A stretch of 19,919 bases of DNA from CAYUAI01 sp964442745 (GTDB taxonomy: Bacteria > Pseudomonadota > Gammaproteobacteria > S012-40). The stretch spans positions 1 to 19,919 of the forward strand of contig CAYUAI010000074.1 in assembly GCA_964442745.1 (NCBI GenBank). Reading direction: 5' to 3'. This document shows, one piece after another, positions 1-8,295 of the stretch. Made by a program: the position numbers and the translations under genes. Within the stretch, counting starts at the first letter, position 1. Every line of letters begins with the position of its first letter. The notes below the pieces were generated by a model. It was not told the origin of the DNA. It saw nothing but the letters and a program-made list of their open reading frames with translations, and did no database searches.

Positions 1-376
1 ATTGGGTTTTAAGGTCTATTATAGTATCTATTTAATCCGGCCACGCCATAGGAGGTACGCAATCAACAATAAAACGGTGAATAAATACTCTTTTCTATCA
101 CCTAGGTCATACCTCTTTTAAATTTTATCGTTTATATTTTTGACGATTGATATATTTTATTTGAGGAATACATGATGTTTCGTAGTTTTTTTGTTTTCAT
201 TTTAATCATTGCGACCACCTTGTTTTATCATACATTGTTTGCATAATAAACAAACAGCCCGTATTACGGTCAACATGATAAATCGCACCCATCCGCCAGG
301 GGCTATTAAATTGAGCTAGGAAAAGCCAATAGAGCCAGGTATATTACCCTCCCTCTATTATTTAATAACGTCCCCG
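1..376. other. Intergenic region before the radical SAM gene
   Basis: No known gene is recognisable in this stretch. It holds one candidate membrane peptide frame (listed separately) and an AGGAGGT purine run at 50-56 that is not followed by a start codon at a usable distance. A small dyad, ccgta-t-tacgg, lies near 258-268. The left edge of the window cuts the region, so an upstream neighbour cannot be judged. Confidence 0.6.
172..246 (+). CDS. Candidate small membrane peptide, 23-24 residues
   Basis: Two ATG codons in tandem (172 and 175) follow a GAGGA ribosome-binding motif at 163-167. The second ATG has the better 7-nt spacing. The encoded peptide starts MFRSFFVFILIIATT and ends LFYHTLFA, so it is almost entirely hydrophobic with one basic residue near the start, as in single-span small membrane proteins. 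It does not resemble a family I can name, and such short frames arise by chance in AT-rich DNA. The ribosome-binding site and the membrane-like composition are the only support. Confidence 0.35.
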   Translation: MMFRSFFVFILIIATTLFYHTLFA

Positions 377-1918
377 ATGACAATGGCCGCCATTCTGCTC
401 AGTACACTTAATGCACGTTATATACATTCTTCCTTAGGTTTACGCTATTTAAAAGCCAATATGGGTGATCTGGAACAAGACACCCATATTGTCGAATTCA
501 TTATTAATACGCGCCCTATTGATATCGTTGAAACCTTATTAAACCAACAGGCTAGTATCATTGGTTTTGGAGTGTATATCTGGAACATTGAGCAAACAAC
601 ACAAGTTATCACGTTATTAAAACAAATCAAATCTGAGCTAGTGATTGTGATTGGCGGCCCTGAAGTAAGTTATGAACACCATGAACAGAGAATTGCCCAA
701 CTCGCAGATTATGTGGTGTGTGGATATGCGGATTTTAGTTTTTCTGAATTATGCCACCAATTATTAAATCAGTGCCCACCCGCCCACCGAATCATCACTT
801 CACTACCCTTTTCTCTGACACAGTTAAATTTCCCTTACCAATATTATACAGAAGAAGATATTGCTCATCGCATTTTGTATGTGGAAGCCTCGCGGGGATG
901 TCCTTTTAAATGTCAATTTTGCCTGTCTGCGCTGGATAAAACGGCCTGGCCATTTGACACGGAAAAATTTTTAAAAGAGATGAAAAATCTATTTGATCGC
1001 GGTGCTCGCCATTTTAAATTTGTTGATCGAACGTTCAATTTAAATGTTAAAGTCAGCCTCAAAATTTTGAAATTTTTTCTTGAGTTATTGGAAAATCATC
1101 CGTTGTTTCTTCATTTTGAACTGATCCCTGACCAATTACCCGAGCCACTAAAATCGATGATTCAATGCTTTCCTGAAGGTGCATTACAATTCGAAATAGG
1201 TATTCAAAGTTTTAATCCAAGCGTTCAGAAAATTATTAGCCGTCAACAAAACAATGACGCAACAAAAAACAACTTACAATGGATTCGATCTGCAACGGTG
1301 GCTCACATTCACACGGATCTGATTGTTGGTTTACCGGGAGAAGATGTAACAAGCTTTGCCAAAGGATTTAACGACTTGGTGGAATTAGACCCTCATGAAA
1401 TTCAAATAGGTATTTTGAAACGTTTACGAGGCACCCCGATTATCCAACACACAACCGACTATGGAATGATTTACAATCCGCTCCCTCCCTATAATATCCT
1501 GTGCTCTGATCTTATCGATTTCCCAACCATGCAACGCTTGGTTCGTTTTGCTCGTTATTGGGATATGATTGCCAATTCAGGACGATTCTATGCAAGCAAG
1601 CCAATATTATTGGCTGACAATCCATATGAACGTTTTATGCGACTCAGTGATTGGCTTTTCCAAACCACCCAGCAAACGCACAAAATTTCCTTACCCAGAT
1701 TATTCGAGTTGTTGTATCAAGGCCTCATTGACGTATTAGATATCTCCCATCATCTCGCCGGTGATTTATTATGGCGAGATTTTCAGAGCTCCGGTTTAAA
1801 AGGACGACCTTCATTTATCGATAAAGACAAAATTAAAAAAACGACACAATCGAAAAAAATACCCAATGCCATAACCTTAGCTCGCCAAACACAACATAGG
1901 CATGGACAAAATAGTTAA
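377..1918 (+). CDS. B12-binding radical SAM protein with DUF4080 C-terminus
   Basis: The 513-residue protein begins with a Rossmann-like cobalamin-binding domain (about 1-140, with IIGFGVYIWN and VIVIGGPEVSYE), followed by a radical SAM core with the cluster motif C175-x3-C179-x2-C182 in EASRGCPFKCQFC. Residues from about 370 match in style the DUF4080 tail (YGMIYNPLPPYNILCSDLI). The order B12-binding, radical SAM, DUF4080 is that of a widespread family whose substrate is unknown, so no reaction is assigned. ATG 377 and an in-frame ATG at 383 are both possible, and neither has a strong ribosome-binding site. The stop codon overlaps the end of the convergent DUF2461 gene by 4 bp, so the two transcripts share no terminator between them. 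Confidence 0.9.
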   Translation: MTMAAILLSTLNARYIHSSLGLRYLKANMGDLEQDTHIVEFIINTRPIDIVETLLNQQASIIGFGVYIWNIEQTTQVITLLKQIKSELVIVIGGPEVSYEHHEQRIAQLADYVVCGYADFSFSELCHQLLNQCPPAHRIITSLPFSLTQLNFPYQYYTEEDIAHRILYVEASRGCPFKCQFCLSALDKTAWPFDTEKFLKEMKNLFDRGARHFKFVDRTFNLNVKVSLKILKFFLELLENHPLFLHFELIPDQLPEPLKSMIQCFPEGALQFEIGIQSFNPSVQKIISRQQNNDATKNNLQWIRSATVAHIHTDLIVGLPGEDVTSFAKGFNDLVELDPHEIQIGILKRLRGTPIIQHTTDYGMIYNPLPPYNILCSDLIDFPTMQRLVRFARYWDMIANSGRFYASKPILLADNPYERFMRLSDWLFQTTQQTHKISLPRLFELLYQGLIDVLDISHHLAGDLLWRDFQSSGLKGRPSFIDKDKIKKTTQSKKIPNAITLARQTQHRHGQNS

Positions 1919-2610
1919 TAAGACAGCGACATTGCTTTAGTAATGAATGCCACCAGTGGATTGCCCACTTTAAAAGCCCGCTCCACTTCGGTAATAAATT
2001 TAGGGGTCAACGCTAATGATTGGTCCACAGATTGAGTAAGAAAATAGGTTTTTCGCTTGAGATCTTCGATGTAAATATGGTGAGGATCATAACCACGTGG
2101 CGGTTTTTTTAAACCATCCCCTTTAACCACCTCAAAACGAGATTTAATCGTTTTGTTGGTGATGATTTTTTTCCATTGTTCGGGTTGCTCGACAATGGCG
2201 GTACGAATTAAATCTAATACAGAATTAGGTGGCTGCCAAATACCTACCCCAAAAAAGACATTATTCGGCTCGATGTGTAGGTAGAATCCTGGTGCGTGAG
2301 CATCTTTGCCCGCCGCATGCCGAAAATGGCAGCCGACATTTTCTTTATAGGGGCGTTTGTCTTTACTAAAACGGGCATCTCGATAAATACGAAACATCGA
2401 TCCGCCATGGGGACGAGGGTCGGCGACATAATGCGCCGAAATTTTATTTAAGCGTGGTGCCATGGCACAGATAAAATCACTGATCGGCACCATCACGCTG
2501 GTTCTATATCGTTCTTTATTGGCAGTAAACCATTCACGATTATTGTTTTTTGACAAGTCTGATAAGAATGTAAACAAGTCGCTGGGTAAACCAGAAAATT
2601 TACTCGTCAC
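1915..2610 (-). CDS. DUF2461 family protein (TIGR02453)
   Basis: The protein is about 231 residues. It carries FLSDLSKNNNREWFTANKERY near the N-terminus and later FRIYRDARFSKDKRPYK and GFYLHIEPNNVFFGVGIWQP, which are hallmarks of the DUF2461 family. Its function is not established. The longest frame opens with TTG at 2634. I prefer GTG at 2610 because an AAGGAA motif sits 6 nt before it and the family-like sequence starts soon after. The gene follows the WGR gene on the same strand by about 50 bp, so the two are probably co-transcribed. The 3' end overlaps the radical SAM gene by 4 bp. Confidence 0.88.
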   Translation of the reverse strand: MTSKFSGLPSDLFTFLSDLSKNNNREWFTANKERYRTSVMVPISDFICAMAPRLNKISAHYVADPRPHGGSMFRIYRDARFSKDKRPYKENVGCHFRHAAGKDAHAPGFYLHIEPNNVFFGVGIWQPPNSVLDLIRTAIVEQPEQWKKIITNKTIKSRFEVVKGDGLKKPPRGYDPHHIYIEDLKRKTYFLTQSVDQSLALTPKFITEVERAFKVGNPLVAFITKAMSLSY

Positions 2611-2662
2611 AACAAATTCCTTTATACCATTCAATTATGTTGATCATGTATTTTGAGTGAAT

Positions 2663-2911
2663 TTAAATCACTTTCTGATATTCGTGTTGGGTTCGTCTTG
2701 CAATGATGACCTTCAATGGCTTTTCAACGGCATCATATGAACTCATCGGGGTATGTCGCACATTGCCTAAAGGTGAATCAATACAACCCCATACCTTTGT
2801 CATAATAATTTCACCCCACAAGTCATGGTGAATGTGAACTTCGTAATATCGCGAGTCCTTTTCCCAGCGATGTTTTTGTTGGGCTTTACGCCTTGGTTTG
2901 GGTTTTTCCAT
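2663..2911 (-). CDS. WGR domain protein
   Basis: This 82-residue protein is essentially one WGR domain: YYEVHIHHDLWGEIIMTKVW, then WGCIDSPLGNVR and a C-terminal IARRTQHEYQ, preceded by a basic tail (KPKPRRKAQQKHRW). WGR domains are known in PARP enzymes and in stand-alone bacterial proteins, and are thought to bind nucleic acid. The frame can be extended by one codon to a TTG at 2914, but ATG 2911 is the natural start. The stand-alone WGR gene lies upstream of the DUF2461 gene in a likely two-gene operon, which suggests but does not prove a shared function. Confidence 0.85.
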   Translation of the reverse strand: MEKPKPRRKAQQKHRWEKDSRYYEVHIHHDLWGEIIMTKVWGCIDSPLGNVRHTPMSSYDAVEKPLKVIIARRTQHEYQKVI

Positions 2912-3313
2912 CAAAAATATTCGGTCTATTTAAGAAATGAAAAGTTATCGATTGTGCCACCGACATCACGATTTTATGCATACTCGATGAGATATACCCG
3001 TAGCGTTTGAGATTTAGGCTTTATTAAGGCCCTATTTTTACCCTGACTGTGTTAAAACTCCTCGCAATAATCCCGATATTACTCGTCGTTTCGCCTAGTC
3101 AGGACAAAAATATGTCTCGCACTCAATACCTAAATCTCAAATGCTACGGGTATAACGTATTCAACACCCTAATTGGCTAAGTGTAAAACAGGATAACGAT
3201 CTTTGATAGGTGAAACCATTAATACATTGAAAAAAAAGGGTAGGATGCTTGGAGAGAGTCAGCGTATGACTTAAAAACAGCCAGTTTGACGTATAAAGAA
3301 GGTATTGCCTCGA
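2912..3313. other. Intergenic region holding a MITE-like element
   Basis: This stretch separates the leftward WGR gene start from the 3' end of the LysM gene. Its main content is the inverted-repeat element at 2993-3154. The remaining bases (2912-2992 and 3155-3313) hold the presumed promoter of the WGR/DUF2461 pair and no reading frame I would support. Confidence 0.6.
2993..3154. mobile_element. MITE-like element with 26-bp terminal inverted repeats
   Basis: The left end (2993-3018, starting tatacccgtagc) and the right end (3129-3154, ending gctacgggtata) are reverse complements over 26 bp with one mismatch. A second nested inverted pair, 3033-3048 against 3097-3112, matches at 14 of 16 positions. 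The 162-bp element encodes nothing. Its outer TA/TA edges would fit a TA target duplication of the IS630/Tc1-mariner type, which is inference. Size, non-coding content and long terminal repeats fit a miniature inverted-repeat transposable element. Confidence 0.7.
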
Positions 3314-4651
3314 TTATTTTTTAATTCCTTTTAACTTATTAATCATATCCGCCACTTGATCTCGATTATTTCTTGCAAGAATATTTTCAGGGTCTAGTAC
3401 CAGCACTTTATCTAATAAATCCATCGCTTCATTGAGTCGCTGGCGTCGTCGGAGTTTAACGGCTTCACCATAATACTCGATGGCCAGTTGTTTATTCGCC
3501 TGAGTTAATTGTTGTTGGGAATCGAGATAATTTGGTTGAAGTTGTATGCCTTGAGAGAAAGCCGTTATTGCCGCTTGAAACTTTCTTGCTAGCAAGGCTT
3601 TTTTCCCTTGTTGGTAGTATTGATCCACTTTGAGTGTTGAATGATACGCTTGTTTTCTGATTTTTGCTTGTTCATTATTTATGTCTAATTGTAGTATTTC
3701 TGACATTTGCTCGACAGCTTCAGCATACAATTGTTGGCGAGCTAAGTGTTCGCCATAGGATAAACGGGTATCAGTTAATAGATTGATGATCGATGTGTTA
3801 TCGATATTAGCCATCGCACTCTCTGCGATTTTTGGCTTGAGTAGATCAATAAAAGATTGATATTGTTGTTTTTTTATTAATTCCTGCGCTTTTTTTTCAA
3901 GTTGCGAATATGGCTCAGTTTGTACTTGTTTGGCTAAATCGGTCGTGACGGGTGCCTCTAATCGCAAAGCAAGTGGCTCACTGTTTATTGCCATCGGTTC
4001 AACCATCGCTACCGTGACCTCTGCCTGTTTTCCATTGGTGTTAGCATGGTCTCCATCAACATCACTTACTTGAGAATCTTGCTGGTCAGATTTTAGCACG
4101 AGCGTCTTCGGTATCTTAATAAGCTGGCCTGCACGTACGTGTTTTGGTTTTTGAATATTATTGTATCTTGCCAAAATATGGAATAACAAGGAGTCGCCCA
4201 AAAACCGTTGTGCTAAGCCAGAAATGGTTTCACCTTCCTGTAATCTATACTCAGAATGAGATTCGCCTAAAGAAGCGACAGGATCAGAATTTATCTGTTG
4301 GAGTAATTTATTTGCCATCAGACTTTTCGGATTTAAGCGCAGGGCTTGACTTAACGCATCATGTGCTTTGATTTCGTCGCCTTCTTGCAAATAGAAGATA
4401 CCATTCGCAATAAAACGACTGGTATTTTTTAACGACCCTGGCGACAAACCGCTGCGATCAGTGAACGGACGCTGAAGAGATTGGTTTTTTTTCGACCGAG
4501 AAGTTTTTTTATCTGTTGGCTGTTCCGGTAAAGATAATTCGACTTCGATCGGGGACGTTGTTGCATTCAATGGGTCTTTGTTCGTCGAGGAGCACGAAAC
4601 ATTACCCAGCATCAGCAAAGCAATAAAAACTAATGTTAATTGATCTCGCAT
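3314..4651 (-). CDS. LysM and TPR-repeat envelope lipoprotein
   Basis: The 445-residue protein starts with a short charged region and a hydrophobic segment ending at C20 (LMLGNVSC), a plausible though non-ideal lipobox. A TPR-like unit follows (about 78-118, YLQEGDEIKAHDALSQALRL), then a LysM domain (about 135-182: YRLQEGETISGLAQRFLGDS, ending RAGQLIKIPK). A longer TPR array occupies about 300-440 (KKALLARKFQAAITAFSQGI, LNEAMDLLDKVLVLDPENIL). LysM binds peptidoglycan glycans and TPRs mediate protein contacts, so a cell-wall-associated scaffold in the periplasm is likely. Start ATG 4651 is preceded by no strong ribosome-binding site. It is transcribed separately from the MocR gene upstream, 168 bp away. 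Confidence 0.8.
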   Translation of the reverse strand: MRDQLTLVFIALLMLGNVSCSSTNKDPLNATTSPIEVELSLPEQPTDKKTSRSKKNQSLQRPFTDRSGLSPGSLKNTSRFIANGIFYLQEGDEIKAHDALSQALRLNPKSLMANKLLQQINSDPVASLGESHSEYRLQEGETISGLAQRFLGDSLLFHILARYNNIQKPKHVRAGQLIKIPKTLVLKSDQQDSQVSDVDGDHANTNGKQAEVTVAMVEPMAINSEPLALRLEAPVTTDLAKQVQTEPYSQLEKKAQELIKKQQYQSFIDLLKPKIAESAMANIDNTSIINLLTDTRLSYGEHLARQQLYAEAVEQMSEILQLDINNEQAKIRKQAYHSTLKVDQYYQQGKKALLARKFQAAITAFSQGIQLQPNYLDSQQQLTQANKQLAIEYYGEAVKLRRRQRLNEAMDLLDKVLVLDPENILARNNRDQVADMINKLKGIKK

Positions 4652-4777
4652 TACGACAGTAATTTTTTAATTTTAGTGGCCAATATGAGTTTTTATTAGT
4701 ATATAACCTAATGAGTTAGCATTGGTTTTATGGCTTAAGTTCAAAAAATCCATTTTTCGCAGACAGGATGAAAGAAA

Positions 4778-4818
4778 CACTTAACTATAGCCAACCAATC
4801 TAAGCTGGATATTAAGTG
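4778..4818 (-). terminator. Candidate terminator of the MocR gene
   Basis: Arms cacttaa (4778-4784) and ttaagtg (4812-4818) form an interrupted stem just past the MocR stop codon. On the minus strand the stem is followed by a pyrimidine-rich TTTCTTTC run, fitting a weak intrinsic terminator. Confidence 0.4.
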
Positions 4819-4819
4819 A

Positions 4820-6253
4820 TCAAGATCTCATATCGCGAGCAATTTGACCAATCATTTTGATGGCTTGATGAGCCACTTCCCCCTCAACAGCACCACAACT
4901 CATGCGGATATGATGCTGATATCTTGCTTGTGCGGTAAATATGGTGCCTGGGCTTATGGCAATTCCTTTGTCCAATGATTTCTTATAAAGTTGCAAACAA
5001 TTCACCTTTTCCGGCAACTCAACCCAAATGACAAAGCCACCTTGCGGATTGCTGATGCGAGTTCCTTCCGGAAAATAGCGATGCACCCAATAACGCATGT
5101 CAGACATGCGCTGTTGATAACGATTTACTGATTGATTAATGATTTTACCATAGTGATTTTTACTTAAAAACTCTGCAAATACTAATTGAGGCAACGTGGC
5201 TGTACTCACATTATCCAGAAATTTTAAATAGTTTGTTTTCTCACGATATCGTCCTGCGATTAACCAACCCACCCGATAGCCAGGCGCAATGGTCTTCGAG
5301 AATGACGAACAATATAACACGTTGTGCTGCTGATCATAGGCTTTCGCCGCTTTCGGACGGGGCTGTTGGAAACCCAGTGGGCCATAAATATCATCTTCAA
5401 TGAGTGGTACATTGGCCTCCGATAATAAGTTCACCACCGCTTGCTTATGCGATTCTGGCATGCATGAACCCAATGGATTGTTAAAGCAAGGCATCAGCAG
5501 ACAGGCACTTATCTTACGTCGCTCAAGTGCCGCTTTCAATGCATTAATATCAATACCTGTGCGTGGGTGCGTCGCAATTTCATAGGCTCTCATCCCCAGC
5601 GATTCTATCAGCTGGAGGATGCCAAAGTAAGTCGGTGATTCAATCGCAATGGTATCACCTCGATGAGAAACCGCTCGCAAAGCGAGTGTTAATGCCTCTA
5701 GACAACCATTGGTAATCAGTATCTCTTCGGCAGTAACACGGCAACCCGCCAGTCGCATTAAGCGGACAATTTGACGACGTAGCGATAAATTGCCGGTGGC
5801 ATCTTCATAATAAATCGCTTCTTGAGCATAACGACGAACCACGCCGGCAGCGGTGCGTGCTAATAATGTCCGTGGCAATAACTCAGGCCCAGGCACGGCA
5901 GCGCCTAACTTAATTAATTGTGAAGAACGCGCTTCTTCTATCAGCGACATCGCCAATTGCCCGACACTCACTTCAGTGGCTTTTTTTAACGGTGTGGTGA
6001 CATGCGGTTCTTGTAAGGTGAGATCATTTCTGGTCGAAACAAAATATCCCGACTTTGGACGAGCCTCAATGAAGGCTCGCTCTTCCAGACATTGGAAGGC
6101 TTTTATGGCCGTCGTCACACTGACCCGGTATTGATGACTGATTTTTCGCAAAGAAGGAAGGCGATCATTGCTCATATAGCTGCCTTGCTGAATTAACTCG
6201 GCAATATCATTGGCGATTTTTTCATAAAGAAAGTCGTTAGTCGGTATTCTCAT
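4820..6253 (-). CDS. MocR-type regulator: GntR wHTH fused to aminotransferase
   Basis: The 477-residue protein has an N-terminal GntR winged helix (about 7-72: KIANDIAELIQQG, LPSLRKISHQYRVSVTTAIK, ARPKSGYFV) and a C-terminal fold-type I aminotransferase domain (about 115-470). The PLP-binding lysine is K320 in SSFSKTIAPGYRVGW. Upstream elements include NPLGSCMP and IEDDIYG, the latter carrying the pyridine-N aspartate. Such proteins (PdxR, GabR, TauR) sense an amine or PLP adduct and control adjacent, usually divergent, genes. Here the divergent operon starts at 6366 and a spaced direct repeat lies between. It is therefore probably the regulator of the aminotransferase-argC-phzF operon and of itself. 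The effector cannot be read from the sequence. ATG 6253 is the natural start. Confidence 0.92.
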   Translation of the reverse strand: MRIPTNDFLYEKIANDIAELIQQGSYMSNDRLPSLRKISHQYRVSVTTAIKAFQCLEERAFIEARPKSGYFVSTRNDLTLQEPHVTTPLKKATEVSVGQLAMSLIEEARSSQLIKLGAAVPGPELLPRTLLARTAAGVVRRYAQEAIYYEDATGNLSLRRQIVRLMRLAGCRVTAEEILITNGCLEALTLALRAVSHRGDTIAIESPTYFGILQLIESLGMRAYEIATHPRTGIDINALKAALERRKISACLLMPCFNNPLGSCMPESHKQAVVNLLSEANVPLIEDDIYGPLGFQQPRPKAAKAYDQQHNVLYCSSFSKTIAPGYRVGWLIAGRYREKTNYLKFLDNVSTATLPQLVFAEFLSKNHYGKIINQSVNRYQQRMSDMRYWVHRYFPEGTRISNPQGGFVIWVELPEKVNCLQLYKKSLDKGIAISPGTIFTAQARYQHHIRMSCGAVEGEVAHQAIKMIGQIARDMRS

Positions 6254-6265
6254 CGATCAAGATAC

Positions 6266-6309
6266 TATCTGTTATGGTTGATTTTGTCGTTATCTGTATC
6301 TGTTATGGT
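6266..6309. promoter_or_regulatory. Candidate MocR operator: 13-bp direct repeat
   Basis: The sequence tatctgttatggt occurs exactly at 6266-6278 and 6297-6309, a 31-bp period or about three helical turns, so both copies face the same side of DNA. The second copy is also a dyad, ctgtta-tgg-taacag. A partial copy, tatctg, lies at 6291-6296. It sits in the 112 bp between the MocR start codon and the likely operon start. Direct repeats are the usual operator form of MocR regulators. Confidence 0.65.
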
Positions 6310-6365
6310 AACAGATTTTGCGATACTTTAACGATTCAATTAACCTGTTGATAGTGAACCCCGTT

Positions 6366-7232
6366 ATGAGTGTATGTTGGATAAATGGTAAATTCGTCGC
6401 ACGAGAAAACGCATCAATTTCTATATTTGATCATGGTGTATTATATGGCGATGGTATATTTGAAGGTATTCGGTTTTATCAAAGAAAAGCATTTTTGTTA
6501 GACGCGCACCTAACACGCCTAGTACAATCCGCCGCTGTTTTGCAATTGACACTCCCTTATTGCCGTCAAGACATGCAGCAAGCCATTGAAGAAAGTATAA
6601 AACGAAATCCAAGCAAGCATGGTTATTTGCGTATTGTTGTTACCCGAGGTGAAGGTTCGTTAGGTATCGATCCCGCCAGTTGTTCAAAAGCCAATATGTT
6701 TATTATTGCTGATAAATTATCCGACACCGATTCCTCAGTCAATAAATCAGGTATTCGATTGATAATATCATCTTGGCGCCGCATCCCCAATGATAGCTTA
6801 GATTCGCGAATTAAATCGCTAAATTATCTCAATCAAATTTTGGCACGTCTCGATGCAAAAAATGCCAATGCAGATGAAGCTATTTTATTAAATCATGCGG
6901 GTTTTGTGACAGAAGCCTGTGCTGAAAACATTTTTATCATTAAAAACAAAAGGCTTATGACGCCGCCTGCGAGCGATGGCGCGCTTGATGGCGTGACCAG
7001 AAAACTAATACTCGACCTTGCCCAACAACTGGGTATCCATGCCTCAGAAAAATCGATCACCCCTTATGATTTATATACCAGTGATGAGTGTTTTCTAACA
7101 GGTACCGGTTCAGAGTTAATTCCTGTCAAAAGCATTGATGGACGATCAATAGCACATTGCCCAGGTCCTATTTTTACGCAACTTAAAAATGAATTTCATC
7201 AAATCACTTATGGAGAAATAAATAATGATTAA
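6366..7232 (+). CDS. Class IV aminotransferase, branched-chain (IlvE-like) type
   Basis: The protein has about 288 residues and the class IV PLP fold. Visible motifs are INGKFV near the start, FDHGVLYGDGIFEGIRFY (22-38), the PLP lysine K150 in SRIKSLNYLNQ, and VTEACAENIFII (181-192) followed by PPASDGALDGVTRKLIL and FLTGTGSELIPV. These match branched-chain amino-acid aminotransferases; D-amino-acid aminotransferase or aminodeoxychorismate lyase are less likely relatives. The frame can be extended to a TTG at 6318, but that would run into the operator region, and the family normally begins just before the INGKF motif, so ATG 6366 is chosen. The last 8 bp overlap the ArgC gene, showing tight translational coupling. 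Control by the divergent MocR protein is inferred. Confidence 0.85.
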   Translation: MSVCWINGKFVARENASISIFDHGVLYGDGIFEGIRFYQRKAFLLDAHLTRLVQSAAVLQLTLPYCRQDMQQAIEESIKRNPSKHGYLRIVVTRGEGSLGIDPASCSKANMFIIADKLSDTDSSVNKSGIRLIISSWRRIPNDSLDSRIKSLNYLNQILARLDAKNANADEAILLNHAGFVTEACAENIFIIKNKRLMTPPASDGALDGVTRKLILDLAQQLGIHASEKSITPYDLYTSDECFLTGTGSELIPVKSIDGRSIAHCPGPIFTQLKNEFHQITYGEINND

Positions 7233-8280
7233 CGTGGGTATTGTTGGCGTATCCGGTTACATGGGCGGTGAAGTTTTACGTTTACTATTGGATCATCCAC
7301 ACGCCCATATTGCTTGGGTTACTAGTCGCCAAGCCGGTAATCTTGCTGATTTTCATCCTACTTTTTATGGGCTAGATATTGAGTTAATTCAACCTGAGGA
7401 TATGACACCTTGCGATGTTGTTTTTTTAGCACTCCCCACCCAAGCCTCATTAGTACTTGCTCCGAAGTTGATCGACTGGGGATGCAAAGTTATTGATCTT
7501 GGCTCCGCTTTTCGACTGACAAACCGAACGGAATGGGAGCGAGTTTATCAACAACCCCATACCGCCTGGGCGCTCGCCGAACAAGCCGTGTATGGTCTTA
7601 ACGAATTGCACTATCAATCGATTAAACAAGCCCAATTGATCGCTAATCCTGGCTGTTATTCATCCGCTGCGATATTAGCCATGTCCCCTTTAATTAAAGA
7701 AAAATGTATTGATCCTGATAAAATTGTTATCACCGGCCTCTCCGGCACAGCGGGGGCTGGCATGACGCAGAATCAAGTCACCCATCATCCTGAAATGGCG
7801 AATAATTTAGTCCCTTACAACGTTGTCGATCACCGCCATAGTTATGAAATAGAGCAGCAGTTATCTGGTATTAATGGTCAATCAGTGAGCGTCCATTTCA
7901 CCCCCGTTTATGTACCGATTGTGCGCGGTATTTTAAATATATGCCATGGTTTTCTTAACAAGAAATACTCACGTGAAGCATTGCTTGAATGCTATCGCGA
8001 TTTTTATCAGGCCTCCGCGTTTGTAAAAATTTACGATAAACCTAAAGAAACGCTGAGTACCTGGCAGTACAAACCCTATCCATGGGTCAATGCGATTATT
8101 GGTACTAATTATTGTTTCATCGGTTTAGAGGTTGACGAAAAAAGAAATCGAGTGGTGGTGTTCAGTGTGTTAGACAGTTTAGGCAAGGGTGGAGCACAAG
8201 TAGGTATTGAAAATATGAACTTAATGTTTGGATTCGACAGAACATCTGGACTGACTCGAAGAGGCATACATCCTATTTAA
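7225..8280 (+). CDS. argC: ArgC-like N-acetyl-gamma-glutamyl-phosphate reductase, variant
   Basis: The 351-residue protein has the NAD(P)-binding N-terminus GIVGVSGYMGGEVLRLL, the catalytic cysteine C144 in NPGCYSSAA, the HRHSYEIEQQL histidine segment and the late VRGILNICHGF and LGKGGAQVG motifs. ArgC reduces N-acetylglutamyl 5-phosphate to the semialdehyde in arginine synthesis. Two points argue for caution. The usual SGVSGAGR substrate loop reads SGTAGAGM, so the arginine is replaced by M180. No other arginine-pathway gene is adjacent. The start ATG overlaps the aminotransferase stop and is preceded by GGAG at 7212-7215. A related acyl-phosphate substrate is possible, so the gene symbol marks family rather than proven role. 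Confidence 0.8.
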   Translation: MINVGIVGVSGYMGGEVLRLLLDHPHAHIAWVTSRQAGNLADFHPTFYGLDIELIQPEDMTPCDVVFLALPTQASLVLAPKLIDWGCKVIDLGSAFRLTNRTEWERVYQQPHTAWALAEQAVYGLNELHYQSIKQAQLIANPGCYSSAAILAMSPLIKEKCIDPDKIVITGLSGTAGAGMTQNQVTHHPEMANNLVPYNVVDHRHSYEIEQQLSGINGQSVSVHFTPVYVPIVRGILNICHGFLNKKYSREALLECYRDFYQASAFVKIYDKPKETLSTWQYKPYPWVNAIIGTNYCFIGLEVDEKRNRVVVFSVLDSLGKGGAQVGIENMNLMFGFDRTSGLTRRGIHPI

Positions 8281-8295
8281 GCGTGAAAAAAACCA

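Noticed and set aside
50..56. AGGAGGT ribosome-binding motif
   Set aside because: No start codon lies at a usable distance; the nearest frames are very short.
6318..6365. TTG-started N-terminal extension of the aminotransferase
   Set aside because: It would add residues unlike the family and occupy the regulatory region; ATG 6366 matches the family start.
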